Shown in pieces: positions 52,103 through 63,076 of a stretch of 64,000 bases of DNA. This DNA is from Eublepharis macularius. Taxonomy: Eukaryota; Chordata; Lepidosauria; Squamata; Eublepharidae. The notes under the pieces were generated by a model. That model did not search any database and was not told the DNA's origin. It saw nothing but the letters and a program-made list of their open reading frames with translations. The stretch lies in NCBI RefSeq assembly GCF_028583425.1, contig NC_072801.1:63441766-63505765 (forward strand), read 5' to 3'. How positions within the stretch are numbered: position 1 is the first letter of the stretch; every line of letters starts with the position of its first letter. A program made the position numbers and the translations under genes.

Positions 52103-55100
52103 TTAACCCTTCCCATCCAAGGTGTCCGTATAGACCGTCACTTTGCTAGGAGCTGTACAGAGGAAAAAAGAATAAAAAGTGAGAATGCAGAGGAACAGAG
52201 AGCTGGGAGCTAGGTAGCACACGTTCCAGTGCTTATTCTCACCCCTCCACCACCACGCCTATACTGTACTAGACAGCTGCTGTAGCACAGTGGTTGGGAT
52301 GCAAATAAGCACTCTGCTGGTTTGAATCCCATTACTGTCATGAGCTCAGTAGGTGGCTGGGGTAAGCCACTCCTTTCAGCCCCAGCTGTATTGTGGGGAT
52401 AACAACACTGAGTGGGTCACTAATCTGTCTAGAAGAGTGGTATATAAGCACAGTTACTGGTGTTGTTATAATAAAATGGGCAAACAACTCCCATGTTGCC
52501 TCCCTGGACACAGTTCTCCCATGGCTTGGCTGAATTAACTTAGAGCAGCCTCATCCTCTTCATTTCCCCACTCCAAAACTATATAGTTGTACTAGTAGTT
52601 CCAGGTCTCCTGCTGTACAGTTTCTGCATATTCTCATACTACAGAAAACTGAATAGCCCCTGCCCCTCAATTCCCTCTGAACCCACTATTGCAGAAACCT
52701 CAAGTAGCTCGGACTAATATCTGTACTCTTGGGGTTTTCTCTGCTGTAGGGTTGTTGGGTCAGTGGAAGTATTTTACTAGACAGTCCAGTCCACTGAAAG
52801 CTGATCAGCTAGCATGACCTACCAGTAAAGGATCTACAGTTATGGAGCATATTGTATCCATGTTATGCTGGGGAATTATATACAAAGGCCAAAGGAAAGA
52901 AATAACATTAAATCAGCATATCAAAACTTAAGAAAACTATTTTATTTACAAAAGCAACATGACTTTTTAGAAACACATAGGTAACTAGATGAAATTGCTT
53001 GGTGGATGGATACAATTGGTTATTCTAATTCTAGGACTCCCGCGAACAGCTCTCCAAGTTCACTGAACTGGACCCCCTGCAAATCCTAAGACCTCCTTAA
53101 CTGAAACTATAGGGGCCATAATTCAAGAGGGTACATGTACAAGTCACAGGTTCAATTTCCAACACCTCCAGTTAAGATTTAATAAACCCGTGTATGACAT
53201 ATCCTAACCCCCTAAACAGAGTTTGAAATCTGCAGTTAACTGGGAGAGTAATCACATTTGATTTGAGATTCCTTACCTTGACTGTGTAGCTCCCATATAT
53301 GAGTCCATTCTGTATTAGGAAGAGAGAGGAATGAGGGAAATTAGAAGGCAAGCATTGATGCCAAAGTAAGCCCCAGAACCCACCCCATCCAATCCCACAC
53401 CTAGTTTAGGCAGCTCACTCCATAGAAGTCCCTAAATTCCAACGGCTCTCAGACTTGGGATTCAGATTCTAATTCCTGTGCACCCCAAGAGAGGAAAAAA
53501 TTCTTTCAAATGCTTTCACTGAACCTGCCTAATAGTGGGTGTGGGGAATTTGTGCTGTCAGCAGAAAAAAGGGAAACTATAGAATTTGACACCCATTTCA
53601 TCCAGTCCAGGAGTAGTATATTAGCTGCACATGATGAAGAATCAGCTGCAAACCCCAAAAAGCTGACACTTCAGTCTTGCTAGTTTCTAGGCATCCCCAG
53701 GCTTTTTCACATATCAAGCAATGAAAAGTTGAGGAATGCAAAGGGTGAAATACTTAGCACTCATCCTTTAACTCCCTACAAGTCCTTACACATAGCCAGA
53801 ACTATCCTAGGTGTCATCTCTTCCATTCATTGTAACAAGCACTATTCTAACCCCTGGAATATTCCTGCCACTCCCATCTCACACAATTCCATACTACTCT
53901 TCCCCCCAAAATTTCCACATTCCATTCACTCTCTACTCCTGCCCTCAAATTTATATATCCATTCTTCCCCCTCCTAGATTGCAACATCAATATCTTTCCT
54001 CCAGCTTACCTTCCAGGTGATAATTTCTTGCAGCCTGCCAGTCATTTGCTTCCATTTTCTCCCAGCATGCTCCAGTATCTGCATCTTCCACATCTTTTTC
54101 TGGTGCTGTCCCACCACCCCCTCCATGGCCAGCTCCTGGCTCATTGATAAAGGATAAGCCCCACTCATTCTGAAAAATAGCTCCCAGGTGCTGTTGCCGA
54201 CTACTGTCGGATGGTGGGGGGCTGCTTGGGGGAGGCGCCAGGACACAGTTGGGGAGGCTATTGGTGGTGCGGACAGCTGAGGCGGGAACATGGCAGGCTT
54301 TCCCAGGTTGATCCAAGTTCTCTTTCAGCTTGCTAGCATAAGAGATCTTAGGAATGATCCGGGCGCTGCTGCTATCGACTGGGAAAGCAGGAAGGGGCCG
54401 GAAAAGGGACCATGTTTCCTTCCCGGAATCCTCAACGGCTGCATTGGTGGCATTTGATGTAACGGCTGGCTTCTCACCAACTTTGACGGTGCTATCTCGT
54501 TCTGATTCCGGAGAGGATGATGGAGAGGGTGGGTCAGAATAGCCACGGCGCCGGTGTTGCCATCGCCCATTAGAAATGCCTTCAGGAGCACAGTGGTGGC
54601 CATTGGTGCTGGGCCCCCATTCCTTGCGCTCAGAGGGGCTGCCTCGGTATGTTTTGCGGTAGGCAGAAGTATGGAAGGGCCGCCCGTGGTAGAAGCGATG
54701 GGGATAACGGTGGACGTGGTGGGTGGTTGGAGGATCCCGCTCAGACAACTGAAGGTTACGGATGTTAAGGCTGTTAGAAGGGCTCAAGGGAACACTGGGC
54801 TCATCAGCAATCTCTGAGGATGCAGTATAGCCATTGGACTCCCAGGAACCTAGAGAGGAACGATTGTGATGTGAACTCAATGTCTGTATTGATGGCGGAT
54901 ATAAAGCATGGTTGGTTGTTGCTCCCCAATACATTATAAAAGGTTTCCCTCCTCCCTTTTGAAATTTATACTGTAAACCCACAAGGCTGGGATCTGGCAC
55001 TTAAAGGACAGCTTGTGTTAGTTTGTACATGTATAGCATGATTTTGGTGCATAATTTATCATCATCATATTTGATCCTTCCTGTAATAACAACAAAACAA

Positions 55101-56376
55101 GGTAGACTGCTTGACTAGCATTTGAGGGCTGTGTAAGAAAACTGGGGATAAGCCAGGCACCAGAATACCTAAACAATGAATGCTGGCACCTAAAAAAGTT
55201 CTTTTAAAGATGGGAATACGTATGCATTTCTTCCCATCCCTGGGAACATAGATTAAAAATAAGTCAAGCGTGCAGCAATTACAGCCATGCATCCAGAAAG
55301 ATCCCCCTCTTTCACCAGCCCAAATGTTCTTGTCAAGCGTTTTAAACAAAAGTCTTTAGTGCTACCAGCTCTCAGGGCTCTAAAACAGTGATTCAAACAA
55401 GAACTACAGGGTCACTTTTACACAATTTGCCACGGTAATTAGGCTTTCCGAATGTCATGATTTTTTTCAGTGTCCCTCTGACACTGGCGTAGAAAAACCA
55501 TCAGAACTGAAGAGACTGTTCCTAACAAAAGGAAGTAATCTGTGGGCCATGCATCAAAGGTGTATAAGGGAAAGAATTAGGAGGTGCATGGTTTTTCTAG
55601 CACTGAGGCCCAGCTACCTCTGGGAGTGAAACACACACAAACAACATGACAGAAGGGGAAGAGGGGAAACCCCAGTCCCAAATTCACCTTCTCTGGAGCC
55701 CTGGCTTGGCCTGTAGCCCAGCTCTGCTCCAGTCCCTGCATGACAGAAAGAAGGTTTCACTTAATAGTGACAGGCATTAAGGACAGATATACATTACAGT
55801 GGGCAGCAGCTCAAACTGGAGCCACAGAACAAGACTTGCCTCAGTGAGAAACAGAAACTGACGCTCTGGGACCAAGGAAGAGAATAGGACCATGGACCGC
55901 TGGATTTTGTGGAATGGTTAGGGGGCAAGTTAATAAGGGGAGGGCTTTCCAAACTAGGCTGTCTGATTGTACCAGAGTGTAAGATTTGCAGCATGGCAAA
56001 TCCGTTTCAAATACAGACACTAAGTGAAAAATGAGTGTGCTCTAGTAGTGCATTTCTATTTCCCAAGAAAGGGAGAGGGGCACATCTTACTAGACCAGGG
56101 GAACAGGGGAATGGAGATGGACGCCAGAACTCTGAGATCTCTATGGTAAAGCCAATCTTTTTTTTTAAAAAATCAAATTTTTATCAACTGATGGAGAACT
56201 ATTAGAATCTGAATGCCCATGCACCTAGATTTATTTCTACTTGGCCAGAGATCAAAGCAGTTACCTGTCCGGATGCGGCTGCTGAGGTTGTGGCATTTCT
56301 CCTTCTTCCCCCCCAGAAGTCGCAGCTCTTCCTCAGGGTTGCGGTTCTCATCCATGCCCAACTCCTCTTTCTGCAT
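52103..56376 (-). CDS. NUFIP2-like protein, complete coding region in 5 exons
   Basis: Coding exons in transcript order are 56376-56265, 55735-55688, 54849-54010, 53309-53277 and 52152-52103, total 1083 nt, 360 residues plus TAA. Three blocks match NUFIP2, an FMRP-interacting RNA-binding and stress-granule protein. Block 1 is ETWSLFRPLPAFPVDSSSAR plus IIPKISYASKLKENLD (NUFIP2: DSWTLFKPPPVFPVDNSSAK). Block 2 is LGAIFQNEWGLSFINEPGAG (NUFIP2: LGDIFQNQWGLSFINEPSAG). Block 3 is the C-terminus ANDWQAARNYHLEEWTHIWE then KVTVYTDTLDGKG (NUFIP2: SFDLRAAIVYHTKEMESIWN then RIITYNEAMDSPDQ). The weaker SNGYTA matches SGYTTP. It is about half the length of human NUFIP2 (695) and lacks the His/Gln-rich N-terminus. 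The start MQKEELGMDENRNPEEELRL is the first Met in the open first exon, but an upstream 5' exon is possible. It lies between KCTD13 and TMEM219 on the same strand. Family assignment is strong; a paralogue rather than NUFIP2 itself is inferred from neighbours and divergence. Confidence 0.87.
52268..52475 (+). repeat. tRNA-derived SINE
   Basis: GCTGCTGTAGCACAGTGGTT head, GGTTTGAATCCCATTACTGT B-box region, GGTAAGCCACTCCTTTCAGC and AGAAGAGTGGTATATAAGCA near the end. Same family as 13823. It lies in the last intron of the NUFIP2-like gene. Confidence 0.75.
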
Positions 56377-56399
56377 GGTCTACGGCTAGTCTTGGATGC

Positions 56400-57480
56400 A
56401 GGCAGCCAACAACACAGCAGCCTCAAGGATGTGAGCGATGTTCCTTAACAACCCAAGGCCCGACTATACAGCGCTGCCCCAAACCTCTCTCTGTTTAGAG
56501 ACGGCCGTTACTCTATCTCCCTAAAAACTAGTGGCTCGTTCCTAGAAGTGGCAATACCAGATCTAAACACACACCCAGCCACAAAAAAAAAGGCAGCTCC
56601 GCTCCAGAGATTTGTCTCAGGCCTGCCTCAAGAAGCCTTGCCCCCACACCTTGCAGGAAGGAAGCGAAATGCCTAGTGCCGGTTTGGAGACTCCTTCTCC
56701 CTCGCCGGTTCTTAAGCTTCGGTGACCTAAAGTAACCCCCAACAGATGTGCCTATTATATGAAGCGAGCAAAAATCAAATTAATAGCTGCTCCTCTAGCC
56801 TGCCTTCCGGCGCCTGCCTTCCCTCCACGCACCCCCTCCCCTCAGCACAGCTTCCACCGATCCAATCCGAAATGCCTCCGCCCACGCCCAGAGGGACCTC
56901 CTCCCCTCCAGCCGAACCCGAATGCCGCCCGGGGCCCTTCCTGGCGCCCCCCAGCCGAGATCCTCTAAGGGCCTTCCAGAAGCCCCAGTTCGAGCCTTCG
57001 CCTCCCTCGCTGACGCCCCTCCCGGCCTTCGCAGCCCTTCGGCTCCTCCCGGCTCAGCCCCGCCGCCCCTCCACGCGACTCCGGGGAGGCCCTCGGCGAA
57101 AGCGCCGGTCCCGAGCAAGGCCCTGAAGGGAGGCAGCGGCTACCTTCCGCCCTCGGCCCCAAGCGCGCCTCTAGTCCCTGGCCGGCCGCCCACCCGCCGC
57201 ACTGCGCCCGCCTCGGCTCCGATCTGGCGCCCTCCGTCCGCCGCTCTCAGGCCCAGGCTGCCCCGAAGCCCGCCCGGCACATTCACCCAACCAGCCCCCG
57301 CCACGTGACCGATCCCCCCTTCGGCCTCCTCGGGTCATGTGACCGGTAAGAGCGGCGGCTTCCGGGGAGGTAACCCTCGCACGTGACCTCACGTCTACCA
57401 CGTGACCTCGCCATTACCATGTGACCTGAGATCGCGTCCACTCGGTCGCCTCACCCCTCCCATCCCGAGGCGGGCAGGGT
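56400..57480 (-). promoter_or_regulatory. CpG-island promoter of the NUFIP2-like gene
   Basis: A long GC- and CpG-rich block directly upstream of the first coding exon. Its far side carries five CANGTGAC motifs (57302-57309, 57336-57343, 57380-57387, 57399-57406 and 57418-57425), four of them followed by C as CANGTGACC/CANGTGACCT. Long open frames in both directions here are a by-product of high GC and match no family. Beyond the island no plus-strand gene is visible, so bidirectional use is possible but unsupported. Confidence 0.6.
57302..57425. promoter_or_regulatory. Cluster of five E-box/CLEAR-like motifs
   Basis: Three are CACGTGAC and two are CATGTGAC, the core bound by USF and MiT/TFE factors. 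The last three are spaced exactly 19 bp apart, as if from a short local tandem duplication that later diverged (CACGTGACCTCACG, CACGTGACCTCGCC, CATGTGACCTGAGA). Binding is inferred from the motif only. Confidence 0.6.
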
Positions 57481-57569
57481 TGGCTCGGTTGCTTTGCGGG
57501 AAGAGGCGGGGAGTGGATTTTGAAATTATTTCCTTTCAACGCTTTAAGAGGGGGGAGAGCGATGTTCTG

Positions 57570-57810
57570 TTTATTTATTTTCGTTATTTATAGTCCTTCC
57601 TCTTACTGAGACGCAGTGTGAGTCAGTACAGGCCATTTCAAAGACATTTCAAGAAACAATGGAATAGGGTATAGAACTGCAAATTTGCAACTCGCGGCAA
57701 TCCAATAGAGTTGAACAAATGCCGAAACAGCATAAAACTGCTGATTACATTCTATTTTCACTTGCACTGTGTAACCCTCTTTGCATTTCAATGAAAGGCG
57801 GACTATAAAT
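57570..57810 (-). mobile_element. LINE 3' end (same tail family), inverted
   Basis: Read on minus it carries the family's Pre-tail words (CTGTTTCGGCATTTGTTCAA, GCAAATTTGCAGTTCTATAC, TTGAAATGTCTTTGAAATGG) and ends in an A/TAAAT-rich tail. A plus-orientation tail (GAAAGGCGGACTATAAAT) abuts at 57795. Confidence 0.55.
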
Positions 57811-57879
57811 AATGATAACTACTTGGGAGTAAGTCTGGGGTTTTACTTTGCTAACAAATTAGAAACAATGGAAACCCCC

Positions 57880-58020
57880 CTCCCCCTTCATAGGGGCATT
57901 GGATTCTTCTCTCAGCATCTGAGGAAGGGAGCTTTGACTTTGGAAAGCTCATACTATAAACCTTGGAAATTTAGTTGGTCTTTGTGCTGTTGGACCTGAA
58001 TCTTGCTCTTCTCACTACAG
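57880..58020. repeat. Single-arm piece of the same foldback family
   Basis: TCTCAGCATCTGAGGAAGGG, AGCTTTGACTTTGGAAAGCT, TTTAGTTGGTCTTTGTGCTG and AATCTTGCTCTTCT. Confidence 0.55.
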
Positions 58021-58054
58021 ATACTGATTGTCTGCTTTTCACACTCCAACTCTA

Positions 58055-58235
58055 TCAAGCAAGAGTCCAGTAGCACCTATATAACAAAATTTGTGGTAGG
58101 GCATGAGCTTTTGTGAGTCACAGCTCATTTCTTCAGATTCTTCAGTGAGCTGTGACTCAGGAAAGCTCATACGTAGCCAAAAATGTTGTTAGTCTTACAG
58201 GTGTTACTGGATTCTTGCTCTTTTCTACTGCTACA
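58055..58235. repeat. Foldback repeat with AGCAAGAGTCCAGTAGCACC ends
   Basis: The left arm (GCAAGAGTCCAGTAGCACCT, GCATGAGCTTTTGTGAGTCA, CAGCTCATTTCTTCAG) is mirrored in the right arm (GTGAGCTGTGACTCAGGAAA, GCTCATACGTAGCC, GGTGTTACTGGATTCTTGCT). Arms are about 80 bp, diverged. Related single-arm pieces lie at 45760-45850, 49150-49260 and 57890-58020. Confidence 0.7.
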
Positions 58236-59029
58236 AACATGACCACCCATCTTGATCTATCAAGCTAATTACAGTATAATACCTTATACCCTTACTTTAA
58301 GTAACGTTCCCACCTTCTGGCTGGATAAAACTTTACATATTTCTACTTCTACATGTATCTGAAGAAAAGGAGCTTTGACTCAAAAACACACCCTTGGAAT
58401 TTAGTTGGTCTTGAAGGTGCTACTGGACTAGAATGTAACACTTTAAGGAGGAATGGATATGCTGTATATTGCCCCCTGTATTTTTACTTGAGAGTAAGGA
58501 CTTAGTGGGATTTTCCTTTGCTAACAAAAACCAGTAATGTAGATTTAAATACAGTAGCCCTTCGATGCAAACAACAATAAAAAAGCTTAAAACTATAAAA
58601 GCAGCACAATCATGCCTAATAGGCAGCCAATATAAAGGACCGTGCAAGAGTTTACACTGCCTTGGAGAGATTCTGGAGAGAGGATTTACAAATTGTTTAT
58701 CCTTCCCCAGTTGGTCACAACAGCACCTAAAACTTGTAAACTGGCATCAAATAATAAAGCTGGCAGCTTGTGCTAATCACAGAGGTGGCAAAACAAGCAG
58801 GAATTTCTGAATGTTCAGAGGATCCTCCAGAAACGCAAACAAAAAAGTCAGTTGTGGAGAGCAGTTTAATGTCAAATTCAGGGAGAGGAGGAGGAGAATT
58901 GAGGGGCTTGAGGAAGGCCTTTCCCCTAAGACTACACAGCAAAGGAGATTTGGGTCAATTTTCCAGTGACTTCTCTGCGATTCCTGATACCCCCTCCCAA
59001 CAGGTAAAGACTAACAATAAATGCCATTT

Positions 59030-60110
59030 TTATTTATTTACGTTATTTATAGTACGCCTTTCTCGCTGAAACTCAAGGCAGGTTACACAGTGGGACTCAG
59101 TACAGACAATATCAAAGACATTTCAATAAATATGTAGTGGGTATATATACAAATTTGCAAAGATTTTAAAAACCAGCAGAAGTCCAATACAGAGCTAAAG
59201 AAATGCTGAAACAGAGCATAAGCAATTATATGATAGACACATGAAACAACATAGGAACTACCCAGTAGGTTCATAGTTATAGCAACGGTAGTGAAGTCTA
59301 TGGTCCCTCAATATTTACAGCCATAGTAATAAGAGTCTGTGGTCCCTCCTTATCCCTTTACTAATGGGTTCTGATGGCTGTCTTGAGACCACTTTCTTCC
59401 TCGGCAGCCCTCCTATTTGAGTAAAAGTCCTCTTGAATAATCCAGTTTTGCATCATTTGCAGAAGGCCAGGAGAGTGCAAGCTTTCCTAACCTCCTCAGG
59501 TAGACCATTCCATAAAGTAGGGGTCACCAGAGAGAATGTAAATATATGGGCAACTGTTGATTTTGCCCATGTGCACATGCAGAAGTTCCTTGTGATAAGT
59601 GAAGCTGCCACGGTAGAATACAGGGAGAGAGCCCATCCCATACGTATGAGGACCAAGGTTGTGAAGAGCTTTGTAGGTGACTGGGGTCGGTAACTGATGG
59701 GTAGCCAATGGAGTGACTGTAGAATGGGAGTAATATTCATGGTCCTCCGAGCTCCCAATAATAGCTAAGCTGCAGCATTCTGCACTAATTGGAGTTTCTG
59801 AGTTAACTTAGAGGGGAGACCTATGTACAGTGCATTATAGTCAAATCTTGAAGTTACCATGGGGCATGGATCCAGGCGGCCAGATTGACCATGTTGAAGC
59901 TAGGTGAGTTTTTGGAAAGCATTTTTTGTAGCTGCCTTCATTTGTTTTCTAGTAGTAACACTGGATCCAGTATAACCCCTAGCCTCTTAACTGAGTCTGC
60001 AAGGGTCAGATGAACTTCTTCAAAGTGGGGAGTACAATGTCTTTCAACACGTCTGCCTTCTCAACCAACATCACTGCCGTCTTGTCTGGGTGCAGGTGGT
60101 TCATGACTCT
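59030..60110 (-). mobile_element. L2/CR1-type LINE 3' part
   Basis: A minus-strand frame at 59453-59758 reads ITPILQSLHWLPISYRPQSP and ends VTPTLWNGLPEEVRKACTLL, the usual L2 C-terminus. The 3' tail is the family end (CTTGAGTTTCAGCGAGAAAG, GCGTACTATAAATAA) at about 59040-59090. Frames further out are interrupted. Confidence 0.75.
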
Positions 60111-60204
60111 TGTGTTCAGTATATATAAAATGCACAACAACAAAATCTGTGACAGAAAGGAAGTGCAGAAACAGCTCTTGAAGGCTTCTAGCAGCAGCAG
60201 GAGA

Positions 60205-60405
60205 GCCAATGTGCTGCAGTGGTTAGAGTGGTGAGAAACCCAGTTTCAAATCCTAGTTAACCACGAAGCTCACTAGGTGACTTCAAACATATCATTCGCC
60301 GTCCGCCTAACCTACTTCATAGAGTCCTTATAAGGATAAAATGGAAGGAGAACCATATATGCCACCTTGAGCTCTTTCAAGGAGAAGCAGGATAAAAATG
60401 GAATA
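60205..60405 (+). repeat. tRNA-derived SINE, diverged
   Basis: GAGCCAATGTGCTGCAGTGG start, CAGTTTCAAATCCTAGTTAA B-box region, and a CACCTTGAGCTCTTTCAAGG 3' part. Intergenic between KCTD13 and the NUFIP2-like gene. Confidence 0.6.
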
Positions 60406-61427
60406 AACTCAACATGAGGGACTAGAAGCAGAGGAGAGACAGGGTAACAATGCCTCCAAGACAAGGGTTTTGTACACCAATGAGACTGCTCCAGAACACA
60501 TGCCTGAAAGGTAAGCATTATTGGGCATGTCTCACATTCATATGGGTGTTTGTGCTCCATGACAAGAACCTATAGCAGTGTGCTTCAGCCATTTCTCCCT
60601 TCCAAAACATCAAAGCCTTCCAAGCCACCAAAACACACCAAACTACAGTGCTCTAATCACCACATATCAACCCCTAAATCCTGCCCTATAGTCTTCTCAA
60701 GATAATGTATTCTCATTTCTTTGCCAAGTCCCCCAGTTAGGAGATCAAGTGCTGCATGAGCACTCCTCTTCCAACATCAAGACTTTCATTCCCACCACTA
60801 TGAAGAAGTCAGGATGCCTTGTTGAAATGCATTCTATTCTACTGTGAAATATCAGCAGTCAATGACAAGATAAAACCAGATGTGCCCCAACTGGAACATT
60901 AGACTTTCTACAATTCTTTACTTGTTATTCATACAGTGCTTCCTACATCTCTCCACCCCCCACCCCCCCCGATCTGTATACATTTCCACTGTATTTCATG
61001 GGATCTAAAGTGTGTGTATGGGGGTGGGGGGGGCATAGCTCTACTGATACAACAGCACATCAAGAAAGGCAGAAGTGGAGAAAAAACAACCATCTAACTC
61101 TCTTTGAGCAGAGGTCTGCATTTTCTAGACCCTAAAGAAGGAAGTAGGCCCACAGGGTCCCCGTTTCCCTTCTCCTGAAAGGCCATGGAAAAAGCTGAGA
61201 AAGGGTAGCTGTCAAGCTTCTGTAGGGCAGGATTTGGCACATGCACTTCTTCTAGGATTTGTAATTGGCTTCTAGCAGCCAGGGTCAGAGGAAAGGATGG
61301 TCTGGCCCACGAGGGACATTTTCAAAAGCTATTTGGTACACAAAAAACACTGGAAAATAAAATTGTGTTTTTAAGTCTCTCTTTGCAGTACAGAAAAGAA
61401 CAGGTTTTTTTTTTTTTAAAGCAGAAG

Positions 61428-63076
61428 CCTTTATTATAATAATTTAATAGAAAAAACAAAGTTGTTTTTTTTAAATAAATTATACAAATACAAAAAATGT
61501 ACAATAATTAATGCAAGATTACCTCCTCCAGGGAGGAGAGGATGTACGGAAGGAAAGAAGAGGGGAAGGAGAAAGAACAGTACCATCCTCCCTCGAAAAG
61601 TACCTTGACAGCCTTGAGTTTCATGAAATGCAATGGTTCATTACACCTTCCAACCCTCAGCAGCTGGAACAAACTCCTCCCATCAAACAAAACAAATGGC
61701 TAAAAGGCCAGCCAGAACGTTCCAAAGTATGTTTGTAAAGGAACATCCCATTCCCTAGGGAAAACAGAGAGGAGGGAAAGAATTCCTGGGGTGGGTTGCA
61801 GGAGGGTAATTATTCCCTGTACGCATTCTAGAACATTAGAAAGTGCAAGGGGGGGGGTGTCAGAATGACTCTATGGCCCAGTCTTGCAGTGCATTTTGAG
61901 AAGAAACTGTTCAACCATGTTGCACTGTTTGGGAATGATTCAAAGATGCCTACTAAACTTTGGGTTCAAAGCATCCTCTCTCTTTTGAAGCACGGTCATG
62001 CCTTGTAGTAGAAGCGGGTGGCAGCTGCACGAGCAGAAGGAAGTAGGGTCCAGCTCACACAACATCCACTGAAGGAGAACAACACATATTTGACTCAGAC
62101 CAGTTACCCAGCAAGACAAGAACTTTCTGGTCAGACCGGCTCTAGTCTGAAAACTGAATGTGTCAGGGTTTTGCCAACATGAGGATTCTTTCTGGATGAT
62201 TTCAAAGAGGATTTAGCCTCCTTGGCTGACCGACTCAAATAAATAAAAAGTGTAGTCACAACTTTCCCTAGAACAATTATGGTCTTTTATCTTAAATTCA
62301 GATTTCTTCCACATGGGAAATACCAATAATTTAAAAACAGGTGAACAAAAAAGCAGAGAGAGAGAATGTCTGTGTGTGTGTGTGTGTCCATCCTTGGGGG
62401 GGGGGCAGAATGTAAAAATCAAATCTATTATGAGATGTTCAGAGGTCAAAGAGCATAAGAAGGTTAGAGCATAAGTATCAAAAAAGATTTAGGATGCCCC
62501 TGACCAGCCAGCTCCTTACCCATGACCCTCAAGTCACTGAAGAAGAGGTCAGTGTTCCAAAGTGGAATATGGGAGGAAGATCCCTCTGGTTTGTGTACAC
62601 TGAACACACCCACACCCACAGACACCTGTTCTTGTATTAATGCTATTTCTGTGGATCCAGTCCGATAGGAAAAAATTCTAGGTCAAAGAGGTTATGAATA
62701 ACAAATGGGACACTATCCAGACTTGAGAGGTTTTCAAGGATTATGAGGCAAAAAGAGGATTGGAGCATATAGGTGGAGTAAAGAGCAAGAGAAAAAAAGA
62801 TGTTTAAGATTAAGACTTAGATATTAAAGGAGGGGGAAAATCAACTATTGGAAAGAGCATGCGAGTCAAGTGCAAGGTGGACTAATGTATCAGTTGTCAC
62901 AATAAGGTAGATAAGGGATTCGGGTAGGAGAAAGGCAAAGGCTGAGGAGGAGAAAGGAATGGGTTAGAAAGGATGCAAACACCCTTGAGAAGACCTTGGG
63001 GCCGAAGGTCGAAAGGAGGAAACGGCCTCCTTTGGCACAAAATGGGCGGAGTGACAACACTGGGATTGAGGCAGGA
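61428..63076 (-). other. KCTD13: KCTD13 3' UTR and probable poly(A) signal
   Basis: Between the stop and about 61.43 kb no other gene or clear repeat is seen apart from a short GT run near 62366-62388 and G runs. A minus-strand AATAAA at 61435-61430, followed by an A-rich run, is the likely end, giving a 3' UTR of about 1.65 kb. An earlier end cannot be excluded. Confidence 0.4.

Larger units (their letters stand above)
57810..61427. other. KCTD13 to NUFIP2-like intergenic, repeat-filled
   Basis: Foldback pieces, a LINE 3' part and a SINE occupy most of it. At 60410-61420 no gene or family is recognised apart from C/G runs near 60957-60970 and 61021-61033. Confidence 0.45.

Noticed and set aside
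53811-54020. Plus-strand Pro/Ser-rich frame opposite the NUFIP2-like exon end
   Set aside because: No conserved motif; C-rich intron sequence read in a chance open frame.
56746-57308. Pro/Ala-rich frames of up to 128 codons on both strands
   Set aside because: CpG-island composition keeps all frames open; no conserved motif and no consistent strand.
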